DNA of 64,000 nucleotides from an uncultured Bacteroidales bacterium (GCA_905234645.1 CAJOIS010000010.1:98216-162215); one strand, 5' to 3'; counted from the first letter of the stretch, positions 18,269 to 26,935 are shown. Translations and numbers: made by a program. Notes: generated by a model not told the origin, from the sequence alone.

Positions 18269-18342
18269 TGACGCGGGACTGCGGGACGCGGGACTACGGG
18301 ACCTAAAAGTCTCGTGTCTCATGTCTCGAAGTCTCGAGTCCT
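18269..18342. repeat. 7/8-bp periodic hairpin element B1
   Basis: GGGAC recurs at 18275, 18283, 18290 and 18298, and GTCTC recurs every 7-8 bp in the opposite arm (from 18309). Many arm pairings are G-T, so the RNA of one strand could pair better (G-U) than the other. It lies between divergent prfB and the sigma factor gene. Confidence 0.8.
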
Positions 18343-18391
18343 CTTTTACGCTGCAAAATTAAGAAAAATCTCTCAGCTTGTAATAAATCCC

Positions 18392-18399
18392 TACTTTTG
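18392..18399 (+). promoter_or_regulatory. -7 box TACTTTTG, ECF sigma gene
   Basis: It matches TAnnTTTG, 39 bp upstream of the ATG at 18438. Confidence 0.55.
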
Positions 18400-18437
18400 C
18401 TGTCTAACATGATGAACGTTGCAACGGGAAACGCAGT

Positions 18438-18926
18438 ATGAACAACGACAAAGAACATCAGTTTGAACTTTTGGTGCGGCAGCACAAGCGAACCATCTAC
18501 ACGGTGTGCTACATGTTCTCGCACGACAAGGCCGAAATCGACGACCTGTTTCAGGAAATCCTGATTCGGCTTTGGAACGGCTTCGACACTTACGAGGGTC
18601 GCAGCGATGCGCGCACTTGGATTTATCGCGTGGCACTCAACACCGCCATCAACCAAGACAAGAAGGAACGTCGCCGCATCGAGACCGTGCCGCTTACGGT
18701 AGACATCGACCCTTACGAGGCCGACGACCCCAAGACGCAGCAAATCCGCGAACTTTACGATCGCATCTCACGCCTTGACCTCATCGACCGAAGCCTTATC
18801 CTGCTTTGGCTCGAAGGCGTCACCTACGACGAAATCGGTGCCATCATCGGCATTACGCCAAACAATGTGGGGGTGAGGCTGGCACGCATTAAGGAAAAAC
18901 TGGTTCAAATGTTCAAAAAACAATGA
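18438..18926 (+). CDS. ECF-type RNA polymerase sigma factor
   Basis: 162 aa. Sigma region 2 spans about residues 10-75 (DIDDLFQEILIRLW, ARTWIYRVALNTAIN). Region 4 is about 105-160 and has a helix-turn-helix (DLIDRSLILLWLEGVTYDEIG, GVRLARIKEKL). There is no region 3, so it is an extracytoplasmic-function type. The next gene, 12 bp downstream, encodes a membrane protein in the place where an anti-sigma factor is usual. Its target genes are unknown; the outer-membrane protein gene at 20224 is a candidate only by position. Confidence 0.9.
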   Translation: MNNDKEHQFELLVRQHKRTIYTVCYMFSHDKAEIDDLFQEILIRLWNGFDTYEGRSDARTWIYRVALNTAINQDKKERRRIETVPLTVDIDPYEADDPKTQQIRELYDRISRLDLIDRSLILLWLEGVTYDEIGAIIGITPNNVGVRLARIKEKLVQMFKKQ

Positions 18927-18938
18927 AAGGAATGTATC

Positions 18939-20021
18939 ATGGAAAACCAAGATAACAATAATCTCTCCGAACTTGAACGGCTGAAAGCGGATTACGAAAC
19001 GCTGAAACAGCAGTTCGAAAAGCAGGAAATTGTCAACGACAGGCTGATGAAATCGGCTACACAGACAGATGTCGACTTTTTTGTGAAATACAGGAAAACA
19101 GCATTAATTACCTATTCCATTCTTGCGGTTCTCGGATTTGCCTATTATGCCTTTTGGGGCCAGTGGGCTTTTGCCATCGGCTTTTTCCTGCTGTTGGCTG
19201 TAATGATTGTGGTTGAGATGAGGCTCACCCGCAAAACACGACGGCAGGTGATGGAGAATGCCGACTTACTGACGCTTTCGCAGAACATGCAGAAACTGAA
19301 AACAGGATACGCCATTTACACTACCCTGATCATCCTTGTGGGCTTCTTGTTTGTAACGGCTGTAACAATAGAAAAGATTGACAGCCTACAGCTCCATGGC
19401 CCGCAATTCATGGATAAGATATGGTCGCTTGGATTCGCCATGGTATTGATGCTGGTCTTTGCCATCTTGGCATACCGCAACTTTGTAGGTCATTGCAACA
19501 ATGTTATCCGACAAATCGACACCATCGAGGGGAGACCCACTTCTAAGAAAAGCTACATCTATTGGTATTTTTTGGGAGGATTGATTCTAGTGATTGTCGG
19601 AAGCATGTTTTTGATTTATCAACTTGGGAAGCCCACTGTCTATACCCGTCCTGAAAACGACACAACCTCCGAAGGGAAGATGGAGATTCGTGTGATTGAC
19701 GACAGCGTTAGCTATTTTCACATCAGCTCAGGGGCTGGTCAACCTATGGTGCAAACCGTGACCTGTAGTTCCCGCCTGTTCAGAAAAGAAGACAAGCCGA
19801 CCGCAATTATCGTCTATCTCACTCCCCAAGCGAGTGTTCTATGGCACATTTTTACTTCTGATATGAAAGGTCATCGTGCGGCGCTTTTCATGGATGAGGA
19901 GGTGGTTCAGGAATGGTACATCCAAAGTGCTATCGAAAACGGCTGTTTCTTCATCAATGCCGATCCAAGTTGGTCGAAAGACGAATTGGAAGACTTTTGC
20001 AATCGCTTGATTAAGCAGTGA
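18939..20021 (+). CDS. membrane protein of unknown function, co-transcribed with ECF sigma factor
   Basis: 360 aa. Residues 5-40 form a likely coiled coil (LSELERLKADYETLKQQFEKQE). Four membrane helices follow: two near 55-95, then about 127-147 and 160-185. A fifth is about 203-225. The C-terminal 130 residues would lie on one side of the membrane and include a DDSVSYFHISSGAG stretch. I do not recognise the family. The operon position after an ECF sigma factor suggests a regulator, but it shows no zinc-type anti-sigma motif (HxxxCxxC). Confidence 0.7.
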   Translation: MENQDNNNLSELERLKADYETLKQQFEKQEIVNDRLMKSATQTDVDFFVKYRKTALITYSILAVLGFAYYAFWGQWAFAIGFFLLLAVMIVVEMRLTRKTRRQVMENADLLTLSQNMQKLKTGYAIYTTLIILVGFLFVTAVTIEKIDSLQLHGPQFMDKIWSLGFAMVLMLVFAILAYRNFVGHCNNVIRQIDTIEGRPTSKKSYIYWYFLGGLILVIVGSMFLIYQLGKPTVYTRPENDTTSEGKMEIRVIDDSVSYFHISSGAGQPMVQTVTCSSRLFRKEDKPTAIIVYLTPQASVLWHIFTSDMKGHRAALFMDEEVVQEWYIQSAIENGCFFINADPSWSKDELEDFCNRLIKQ

Positions 20022-20078
20022 TTACAAACTATTTTGTAAAATAATTCACTTTTTTCTTGACAGCATTGAAAAAAGCTG

Positions 20079-20086
20079 TACTTTTG
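20079..20086 (+). promoter_or_regulatory. -7 box TACTTTTG with -33 TTG, OMP gene
   Basis: TACTTTTG lies 19 bp after CTTG, a strong housekeeping-type promoter. The leader to the ATG at 20224 is about 130 nt. Confidence 0.65.
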
Positions 20087-20128
20087 CAGTGTCTTAATAA
20101 ACTAATACACTAAAACAAAATTGAAATA

Positions 20129-20178
20129 CGAAGCAGAAATTATTTCACTCAGACAGCAATAATGTAATTTCACCTTCG
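20129..20178 (+). promoter_or_regulatory. imperfect hairpin in the 5' leader of the OMP gene
   Basis: CGAAG..GAAATTA..TT pairs with AA..TAATTTC..CTTCG. No T-run follows, so it is not a terminator; it could be a structured leader. Confidence 0.3.
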
Positions 20179-20223
20179 TTAAAAAAGTAATTCAACAGGA
20201 GTTTTTCAATTTTAATAACAGTT

Positions 20224-22668
20224 ATGAACAAGCGTGTTTTTATCCTTTTCGCACTGATCGGGTGCATCATGATGCCAGCTTTGGCACAAAACAAAGTGAC
20301 GGGAACTATCGTCGAGGAAGCCAACGGCAAGGGCATTCCCTTTGTCAATGTGGGGCTGTTCCGTCAGGCCGACAGTGTCTTCGTCAGCGGTGCCGCCTCC
20401 GATGACAAGGGCAAGTTCGAATTGTTGGCGCCCAACGGCGATTACCGCTTGTCGGTCTCGGCTATTGGCTTTCAGACCTATGAGCAGGATTTGTCGGTGA
20501 AGGGCAACCAAGACCTTGGTCAGTTGAAACTCAAGGAAGGCTCCACCAAGCTCAACGAGGTGACCATTACGGAGAAGCGTCCTTTGTTTGCTGTGGAAGG
20601 GGAGAAGACCATGTACAATGTGGCCGAAGATAACAGCATCCAGACGGGAACGCTGTCGGACGCCTTGCAGAATGCGCCTGGCGTGAGCGTCGACGTGGAA
20701 GGCAACATCACCTTGCGCGGCACATCGAGCGTCGAGGTGTGGATTAACGACAAGCCTTCGCACATGACGGCGGAAAACCTCAAGACCTACATCCAGACTT
20801 TGCCCGCCAACAGCATTGACCATGTGGAAGTCATCACCAATCCCTCGGCACGCTATGGCTCGAAGGCCGATGGCATCATCAACATTGTCACTAACGCCAA
20901 AATCCAGAAGAACGAGTTCTTCAGTTTCGGCGTGAACGCCTCGACGCAGCCTTACATCGCCCCGTGGGCATCTTACGTCTGGTCGAATGATAAACTGACC
21001 ATCAATGCCTATATTAACGGCGGCTATTCCCGCTGGAAAGGCAACAACAAAGTGGAGCAATCCTTGTTCAACGACGAAGGGCTTTTGGCCAGCCACGAGA
21101 TTGATTCCTCAAACAACTCCACCAAGGACTTTAATGTAGGAGGTTTCTTCAGTCTTGATTATGAAATAGATACTGCCAATAGTTTGAATTTCTGGTTCAG
21201 TTGCTGGCCGAGTTGGGGCGGCAACAACAACTACAGCATGACGAGTCGTGAGGAATTTCTGCCAGACACCCTGCTGACCGCCTATTCCGAGAGTTCCAGT
21301 GCCTATGACAGAGGCTTTTTTGCCAACGGAGGACTGTATTATCAGCACAAGTTCGACAACAAAGGCCACAACCTTTCGGTCAGCGTCAACGGCATGGGCT
21401 GGGGCGGTGGCAACGGCGGCGATGTAGACAGACAGTTTACCAGTCCTATCGCATACAACCACATGTTCAGACAGGAAAACAGTTACAGCTCCTTTGGTGT
21501 GGAAGGTGAAGTGGTCTATAACCGTCCCTATTCCGAAGATGGTGAAATTTCCATGGGATACACTGTGGGTTACGACCCCGAGCGCCAGTATCTGAAAACA
21601 GACTCGTTGGTAGGCCAGGACTGGGTGAACGACGTTTATCGTTCCTACAGAGCCAACTTCACCAACTTGAACAATGAGTTGTTTTTCACAATGCAACAGA
21701 AAATCGGTGGCTTTACCATCAAGCAAGGCATGCGTTTCTGTAGCGAGTTGGTCAGCGGCAAATATCCCTATACTTTCCCCAACGACACCACCAATTATGA
21801 TTTCACGAAGCACTTCTTCAGTGTCAGGCCATCGTTGCACCTGTCGTATCGCACCAAGTCGATGCACAACTTCAAGTTGAGCTATACGATGCGCATCGCA
21901 GCTCCCAGTGCAGAACAGTTGAGCGAGTTCCCCTTGTATCACATGGACAACTACAGCACGGGCAATCCTGACTTGGATCGCATCTATACCCATTCCTTAG
22001 AGGCGGGCTGGACCAAGTATTGGGACAAGTTCGGCTCCATAGGCTTGTCGGCCTATTATCGTGGCAAAACCAATGAAGTCAATACAATTCAACTGTCAGA
22101 GTATCATTGGCTTTACGACCGTGTTGTGCGGTATTCCTATCCTGTCAATGTGGGCAAGAGCCACACCACGGGCTTGGAGTACAACATGATGTACCGTCCG
22201 AGTGGTTTCTTCAACATGAGATTCTATGCCAACCTCTACAATTCCTATATCTATACGGAATACAACGACCAGCCCTATGAATTCAGCAAATGGTCGTACA
22301 GCTTCCGCTTGAACCTGTGGGCCAAGCTTTGGAACAAGCTGGAGGTGACGGCTTCGGGATATTACAGTTCCCCGACGCAATCCCTGTTTAGCGAGAGCCA
22401 TGCCCGCTACGGCATCAACGCTGGATTGCGTGCCGACTTCTTCGACCGTAGGCTGTCCGTGTTTGTCAATGCCAACGACATCTTCAACTGGAACAGCTGG
22501 GGACAGACGAACGACAGCCCCTACGTATATTCTACATCCAACTACAAGTACAACAGCCGTAGTGTCGCAGTCGGCGTGACTTTCCGTTTCGGCAAGATGG
22601 AGCTGGAACAGATGGCTCGTCAAGGCGAGGGTGAGTCAGGCAGTGTTCCCCAAGGTATGGGAATGTAA
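20224..22668 (+). CDS. TonB-receptor-like outer-membrane beta-barrel protein
   Basis: 814 aa. A signal peptide (1-22, PALAQ) is followed by a carboxypeptidase-regulatory-like beta domain (about 25-105, VTGTIVEEANGKGIPFVNVGLF). A plug-like domain is about 125-225 (LSDALQNAPGVSVDVEGNITLRG, NPSARYGSKADGIINIV). A C-terminal barrel of the outer-membrane beta-barrel family fills the rest, with many aromatic alternating strands. No TonB box could be identified with certainty. It may import or bind a ligand, but no SusD partner is adjacent. The barrel ends VTFRFGKMELEQMARQGEGES..., slightly longer than a usual terminal strand. Confidence 0.88.
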   Translation: MNKRVFILFALIGCIMMPALAQNKVTGTIVEEANGKGIPFVNVGLFRQADSVFVSGAASDDKGKFELLAPNGDYRLSVSAIGFQTYEQDLSVKGNQDLGQLKLKEGSTKLNEVTITEKRPLFAVEGEKTMYNVAEDNSIQTGTLSDALQNAPGVSVDVEGNITLRGTSSVEVWINDKPSHMTAENLKTYIQTLPANSIDHVEVITNPSARYGSKADGIINIVTNAKIQKNEFFSFGVNASTQPYIAPWASYVWSNDKLTINAYINGGYSRWKGNNKVEQSLFNDEGLLASHEIDSSNNSTKDFNVGGFFSLDYEIDTANSLNFWFSCWPSWGGNNNYSMTSREEFLPDTLLTAYSESSSAYDRGFFANGGLYYQHKFDNKGHNLSVSVNGMGWGGGNGGDVDRQFTSPIAYNHMFRQENSYSSFGVEGEVVYNRPYSEDGEISMGYTVGYDPERQYLKTDSLVGQDWVNDVYRSYRANFTNLNNELFFTMQQKIGGFTIKQGMRFCSELVSGKYPYTFPNDTTNYDFTKHFFSVRPSLHLSYRTKSMHNFKLSYTMRIAAPSAEQLSEFPLYHMDNYSTGNPDLDRIYTHSLEAGWTKYWDKFGSIGLSAYYRGKTNEVNTIQLSEYHWLYDRVVRYSYPVNVGKSHTTGLEYNMMYRPSGFFNMRFYANLYNSYIYTEYNDQPYEFSKWSYSFRLNLWAKLWNKLEVTASGYYSSPTQSLFSESHARYGINAGLRADFFDRRLSVFVNANDIFNWNSWGQTNDSPYVYSTSNYKYNSRSVAVGVTFRFGKMELEQMARQGEGESGSVPQGMGM

Positions 22669-22690
22669 GAATTGGGCAAAACAACCCCTA

Positions 22691-22717
22691 TAGAGACGCA
22701 AGTTTTTGCGTCTCTTT
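22691..22717 (+). terminator. terminator formed by palindromic element A2
   Basis: AGAGACGCAA / TTGCGTCTCT with a T-run. It is the same family as A1 and A3, here placed where it can end transcription of the OMP gene. Confidence 0.7.
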
Positions 22718-22733
22718 TTGTTTGCGGTGGGAA

Positions 22734-22790
22734 ATTTCACCACAAAAATGGCCGAATTTCGCCACAAATGGGGGAATTTCGCCACAAAAG
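22734..22790. repeat. three short direct repeats AATTTCNCCACAAAA
   Basis: AATTTCACCACAAAA, AATTTCGCCACAAAT and AATTTCGCCACAAAA occur within 57 bp upstream of the fabH promoter. They could be operator-like sites. Confidence 0.5.
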
Positions 22791-22833
22791 CCCGTTTTTG
22801 GACACATTTTTTCCACGGCATGGATTGGTGGAG

Positions 22834-22841
22834 TACTTTTG
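22834..22841 (+). promoter_or_regulatory. -7 box TACTTTTG, fab cluster
   Basis: It matches TAnnTTTG, 50 bp upstream of the fabH ATG at 22891 and after the three direct repeats. Confidence 0.55.
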
Positions 22842-22890
22842 CGGCGATTTTGAAAAAATTGAAAACGAGCATTTTTAAATTGTAAACAAA

Positions 22891-23844
22891 ATGAAAGTTA
22901 TTGGAACAGGAAGCGCGTTGCCGTCCCTCACCGTCACCAACGATGACTTGGCTACATTCTTGGACACCAACGATGCTTGGATTACGACCAGAACGGGTAT
23001 ACAGGCCCGCCACCTATTATCATCCGAAGATTTGTATGACTTGGCTGTGGATGCCGCCAGCAAGGCCATCAAGGCCGCAGGCTTGCGTCCTGACCAAATA
23101 GACTTTCTCTTGGTCTCGAACGTGGCCAACCGCCATATCACCCCGGGACTGAGTTGCATCGTGCAGAAGCGCATCGGCCTCAATTGCGCCGGCCTTGACA
23201 TCAACGTGGCATGTGCAGGCTTCGTCAACGCACTGATGCTCGCCGACAGTATGATGAAAGCCGGTCACGCCAAGAACATTTTGATACTGTGTGCCGAAGA
23301 GCCTACCAAATACTGCAACTGGCATGAACGCGACTGTAGTGTTCTGTTTGGCGACGGGGCGGGTGCCGTGGTACTCACCGAGGGCAATGCCTTTAAGGAT
23401 GTGCAGCTCACCATGATCAGCGACCGCGACGTGCTATATTATGAAAGAGGTATGGAGACTACCCCTTTCGAGCAGCATTATGTGAAGGGCCAGCCATTGG
23501 TGATGAAAGGCAAGGAACTGTTCCGCACCGCCGTCACCGAGTCGGCCAAGGATATCACAACCATTTTGAACCGTGCCCACCTGACGCACAATGACATCAA
23601 CTGGTTCATGCTGCATCAGGCCAACAAGCGCATCATCGAGGGCATCCGCAACATCGTAGGCGGTCCCGATGAAAAGTATCCTACCGTCATCGAGAAATAC
23701 GGTAACACCTCTTCAGCCAGCATCCCGATCATGTTGGATGAGATGATGAGAGACAATAAGATCCATCAGGGCGACAAGATTGTCATGAGTGCCTTTGGCG
23801 CCGGTTTCGTGTCGGCCGCCTGCTGGTGGGAGTGGGAGTTTTAA
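22891..23844 (+). CDS. fabH: 3-oxoacyl-ACP synthase III
   Basis: 317 aa. Starts fatty-acid chains by condensing an acyl-CoA with malonyl-ACP. The catalytic triad is visible: Cys in DINVACAGFVNAL (about residue 109), His in MLHQANKRI (about 239) and Asn in EKYGNTSSAS (about 272). A GDGAGAVVL loop is also present. It heads the fabH-fabF-fabZ-acp-fabG cluster. The chain-starter preference cannot be read from sequence alone. Confidence 0.93.
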   Translation: MKVIGTGSALPSLTVTNDDLATFLDTNDAWITTRTGIQARHLLSSEDLYDLAVDAASKAIKAAGLRPDQIDFLLVSNVANRHITPGLSCIVQKRIGLNCAGLDINVACAGFVNALMLADSMMKAGHAKNILILCAEEPTKYCNWHERDCSVLFGDGAGAVVLTEGNAFKDVQLTMISDRDVLYYERGMETTPFEQHYVKGQPLVMKGKELFRTAVTESAKDITTILNRAHLTHNDINWFMLHQANKRIIEGIRNIVGGPDEKYPTVIEKYGNTSSASIPIMLDEMMRDNKIHQGDKIVMSAFGAGFVSAACWWEWEF

Positions 23845-23848
23845 ATAA

Positions 23849-23940
23849 TGCGGAATAATGAATGCTGAATGCGGAATAGGGCAAAAGCCCTGCGTCGCAT
23901 CGCAATATTCCGAATTCAGCATTCCAAATTCCGAATTAAA
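23849..23940. repeat. heptad hairpin element D1
   Basis: The left arm TGCGGAA TAATGAA TGCTGAA TGCGGAA is exactly 7-bp periodic. The right arm (ATTCCGA ATTCAGC ATTCCAA ATTCCGA) is complementary. The loop is about 30 bp. It fills most of the fabH-fabF gap. Confidence 0.85.
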
Positions 23941-23975
23941 AATATTATATATAGAAAAGAAAACTAAACTAAACA

Positions 23976-25220
23976 ATGAATACAGAAACTAGAAGAGTAG
24001 TAATTACTGGTATGGGCGCCGTTTCGCCGATTGGCAATGACCTGTCCATCATTTGGGATAACCTGATGAAAGGCTATTGCGGCATCGACTTCATCAAGTC
24101 GTTTGATGCCACCGATCTTCCCGTGAAGATCGCCGCTGAATTGAAGGACTTCGACCCTGAGGCACTTGGCGTTGACAAGGCCTTTGTCAAGCGCAACGAT
24201 CGCTTTGCCGTCTACACCCTGGCTGCAGCCTATCAGGCTATGAAAGACAATGAAGACCTGCAGATGGATCCCAGCCGTCTGGGCGTGTATATCGGCTCAG
24301 GCATTGGCGGTTTCGACACCATCATGAAGGGCATCAAGACATACTATGAAGAAGGTGCGCGTTGGATCTCACCCATGATGATTCCCACCATGATTGGCAA
24401 CCAGGCTTCGGGCAGCGTGGCCATCCGCTACAACGCACAAGGCCCCTGCGTCCCTATCGTGACGGCTTGCGCCACGGGTACCCACAGCATCGGTGAAGCT
24501 TATCGTGCCATCAAGCACGGCTATGCCGACGCCGTCATCACGGGTGGCTCGGAGGCAGGCATCAATCCGGTCTCTATCGCAGGCTTTGCCAACTGCAAGG
24601 CCTTGACGAAGGTCGAAGACCCCAAGCATGCCTCCCTGCCGTTCAATAAGAGCCGAGCAGGCTTCGTCATCGCTGAGGGCTCGGGTATCGTGCTGCTCGA
24701 AGAATACGAACACGCCAAGCAGCGTGGCGCGAAGATCTATGCAGAGGTCTGTGGCTATGGTAACTCCTGCGATGCCTACCACAGCACGGCACCACGTCCC
24801 GACGGTACCACACAAAGTCTGGCCATCAAGCAGGCACTGGATGAAGCCAACTTCAAGGCTGGCGAGAGCATTTACATCAACGCTCACGGCACGGGTACCC
24901 CGATGAACGACAGCGGAGAGACCCACGCTATCAAGATTGCGATGGGCGAGGAGGAAGCCCGCAAGGCTCACATCAGCTCCACCAAATCTGAGATGGGCCA
25001 CGCTTTGGGTGCTGCAGGTGCCATAGAGTTGATTATCAGTGTTATGGCTTTGAACAATGGCATAGTCCCGCCCACCATCAATTTGGATGAGCCCGACCCC
25101 GAGTGCGACCTCGACTACACACCCAACAAGCCGCTCAAGGTAGACCTTGACATCGCCATCTCCAATTCATTGGGCTTCGGCGGTCACAACGCCTGCCTGG
25201 CCATCAGGAAGATAAGATAA
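23976..25220 (+). CDS. fabF: 3-oxoacyl-ACP synthase II
   Basis: 414 aa, the standard length. Elongates acyl-ACP with malonyl-ACP. The Cys-His-His triad shows as TACATGTHSIGEAY (Cys about 165), NAHGTGTPMND (about 306) and STKSEMGHALGAAGA (about 342). The N-terminal VVITGMGAVSPIGND is typical. It is downstream of fabH across hairpin D1 and upstream of fabZ across hairpin B2. Confidence 0.95.
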   Translation: MNTETRRVVITGMGAVSPIGNDLSIIWDNLMKGYCGIDFIKSFDATDLPVKIAAELKDFDPEALGVDKAFVKRNDRFAVYTLAAAYQAMKDNEDLQMDPSRLGVYIGSGIGGFDTIMKGIKTYYEEGARWISPMMIPTMIGNQASGSVAIRYNAQGPCVPIVTACATGTHSIGEAYRAIKHGYADAVITGGSEAGINPVSIAGFANCKALTKVEDPKHASLPFNKSRAGFVIAEGSGIVLLEEYEHAKQRGAKIYAEVCGYGNSCDAYHSTAPRPDGTTQSLAIKQALDEANFKAGESIYINAHGTGTPMNDSGETHAIKIAMGEEEARKAHISSTKSEMGHALGAAGAIELIISVMALNNGIVPPTINLDEPDPECDLDYTPNKPLKVDLDIAISNSLGFGGHNACLAIRKIR

Positions 25221-25221
25221 T

Positions 25222-25302
25222 TGACACGATACTGCGAGATACGAGACACGGGACAAACCAAATCTCGCGTCCCGCGTCCCGAAGTCCCGCGTCAGCAACA
25301 AT
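25222..25302. repeat. 7/8-bp periodic hairpin element B2
   Basis: TGACACGATACTGCGAGAT begins a left arm of CGNGA units spaced 7-8 bp. The right arm TCTCGCG TCCCGCG TCCCGAAG TCCCGCG is complementary, with many G-T pairs. It lies between fabF and fabZ. Confidence 0.8.
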
Positions 25303-25332
25303 TAAACGATTCAACAAAAACAATTCAACAAT

Positions 25333-25761
25333 ATGAACAGAGACGAAATCAAACAGTATCTCCCGCACCGCGAGCCTATGCTACTGGTCGACGAGATGAA
25401 CCTCGACGAGAACCATGTGTGCCATTCCAAGTACCACGTGACGGGCGAGGAGTTCTTCCTGCAAGGCCACTTCCCGGGCGAACCCGTCGTGCCGGGTGTC
25501 ATCCTCTGCGAGATCATGGCCCAGTCGTGCGCTCTGCTGATGAAGGACGACCTCATCGGCAAGCTGACATTCTACACAGGCATCGACAAGGTGCGTTTCA
25601 AGAACAGCGTCAAGCCCGGTGACACCGTCGAGGTGGAAGCCACGCTGACCTATCACCGCGCCAACATATACATCTGTTCCGCCGTGCTCAGCGTCGGTGG
25701 CAAGATGTGCGTGAAAGGCGATCTCTCATTTGCCCTGCTGCCTGATACGAGAAACAAATAA
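25333..25761 (+). CDS. fabZ: 3-hydroxyacyl-ACP dehydratase, FabZ type
   Basis: 142 aa hot-dog protein. HREPMLLVDEM supplies the His. GHFPGEPVVPGVILCEIMAQ carries the Glu at the place of the FabZ glutamate (FabA has Asp). It dehydrates 3-hydroxyacyl-ACP. Eight bp separate it from the acyl carrier protein gene. Confidence 0.93.
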   Translation: MNRDEIKQYLPHREPMLLVDEMNLDENHVCHSKYHVTGEEFFLQGHFPGEPVVPGVILCEIMAQSCALLMKDDLIGKLTFYTGIDKVRFKNSVKPGDTVEVEATLTYHRANIYICSAVLSVGGKMCVKGDLSFALLPDTRNK

Positions 25762-25769
25762 TCACCGTT

Positions 25770-26009
25770 ATGGCTAGTATACAAGACAAAGCGCAGGCGT
25801 TGATTGCTTCGAAGCTGAAAATCAGCGAGAATGAGATTACGCCCGAGAAGCATCTTTTCAACGACTTGGGTGCCGACTCGTTGGACGTCGTGGAGCTGAT
25901 CATGATTTTGGAACGTGAATTCAACATGAAATTCTCCGAAGAAGAGACGGCCAACGTCAAGACCGTCGGTGACTTGTATCAACTGATTGAAAACAACACG
26001 AAGAAATAA
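25770..26009 (+). CDS. acpP: acyl carrier protein
   Basis: 79 aa, a four-helix acidic protein. The phosphopantetheine Ser is in LGADSLDVVELIMILE. It carries the growing acyl chain for the neighbouring FabH, FabF, FabZ and FabG. Confidence 0.95.
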   Translation: MASIQDKAQALIASKLKISENEITPEKHLFNDLGADSLDVVELIMILEREFNMKFSEEETANVKTVGDLYQLIENNTKK

Positions 26010-26028
26010 TCTAAAAATCAGAAATACT

Positions 26029-26775
26029 ATGGGACTATTAGACAATAAAGTGGCTCTGATTACGGGAGCCGGTCGTGGCATCGGCAAGGCTATCGCCCTG
26101 CGTTTTGCCCAGGAAGGATGCAACATCGCCTTCACCGATATCGCACTGAACGATGTCGTTTTGGAAACGGAAAAGGAACTGCAAGCCCTCGGCGTGAAAG
26201 TCAAGGCTTATGCCTCCAATGCCGCCAACTTCGAGGAGACGCACCAGGTGGTTGACGAAATCGTCAAGGACTTCGGCCGTATTGACATCCTCGTCAACAA
26301 TGCAGGCATCACCAAGGATACCGCCCTCAAGCGTATGACCGAGGAACAGTGGGATGCCGTCATTAACGTGAACCTCAAGTCGGTGTTCAATTTTACGAAG
26401 GCGGTGCAGCCTGTCATGTGGAAGCAGAACGGCGGCAGTGTCATCAACATGAGCTCGGTGGTGGGCGTTTCGGGCAATGCCAACCAATGCAACTACAGCG
26501 CCTCGAAGGCTGGCATCATCGGCTTTACGAAGAGTGCCGCCAAGGAGATGGGTGTGCGCAACATCCGCCACAATGCCATCGCTCCTGGCTTCATCATCAC
26601 TGCCATGACCAATGCTCTGCCCGAGGAAGTGCGCAAGGCTTGGGAAAGCCTCATCCCGTTGCGTCGCGGCGGCACACCTGAGGACGTGGCCAACGTGGCT
26701 CTCTTCCTCGCCTCTGACCTCAGCTCGTATGTCACGGGTCAGGTCATCCACTGCTGTGGAGGAATGAATTGTTAG
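26029..26775 (+). CDS. fabG: 3-oxoacyl-ACP reductase, FabG type
   Basis: 248 aa short-chain dehydrogenase. TGAGRGIGKA is the NADP(H) loop (about 12-21). NNAG, Ser in SSVVG and YSASKAG (Tyr-x3-Lys) are the catalytic positions. It ends with the usual VTGQVIHCCGGM. The ATG at 26029 is preferred over the in-frame ATG at 25987, which lies inside the acpP reading region. No fabD or fabI is next to it. Confidence 0.93.
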   Translation: MGLLDNKVALITGAGRGIGKAIALRFAQEGCNIAFTDIALNDVVLETEKELQALGVKVKAYASNAANFEETHQVVDEIVKDFGRIDILVNNAGITKDTALKRMTEEQWDAVINVNLKSVFNFTKAVQPVMWKQNGGSVINMSSVVGVSGNANQCNYSASKAGIIGFTKSAAKEMGVRNIRHNAIAPGFIITAMTNALPEEVRKAWESLIPLRRGGTPEDVANVALFLASDLSSYVTGQVIHCCGGMNC

Positions 26776-26784
26776 AATGAAACG

Positions 26785-26825
26785 GGCCCTTCGACCCTTC
26801 GACAGGCTCAGGGACCTCAGGGACC
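26785..26825. repeat. element F2 (CTTCGACAGGCTCAGGGACC)
   Basis: Related to the CTTCGACAAGCTCAG segment inside C1 at about 13228. It lies behind fabG. This motif recurs in many bacterial genomes. Confidence 0.5.
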
Positions 26826-26857
26826 CTAAACATATAATTTGAAAACGATAGCAGAAG

Positions 26858-26883
26858 AAAAGCCTCGCTTTGGCGGGGCTTTT
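26858..26883 (+). terminator. terminator after fab cluster
   Basis: AAAAGCCTCGC / GCGGGGCTTTT hairpin with one G-T pair, then TATAAAAA. Confidence 0.8.
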
Positions 26884-26885
26884 AT

Positions 26886-26921
26886 AAAAAGGGCGAAAGA
26901 ATTAAATCTCTCGCCCTTTTT
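26886..26921 (-). terminator. terminator for the minus-strand gene ending at 26936
   Basis: AAAAAGGGCGA and TCGCCCTTTTT form an 11-bp stem with a T-run on each side, so it may be bidirectional. Confidence 0.7.
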
Positions 26922-26935
26922 ATAGTCTTGTTAAT

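Noticed and set aside
25221..25622. Plus-strand 133-aa ORF overlapping fabZ
   Set aside because: It reads through hairpin B2 and then out of frame across fabZ.
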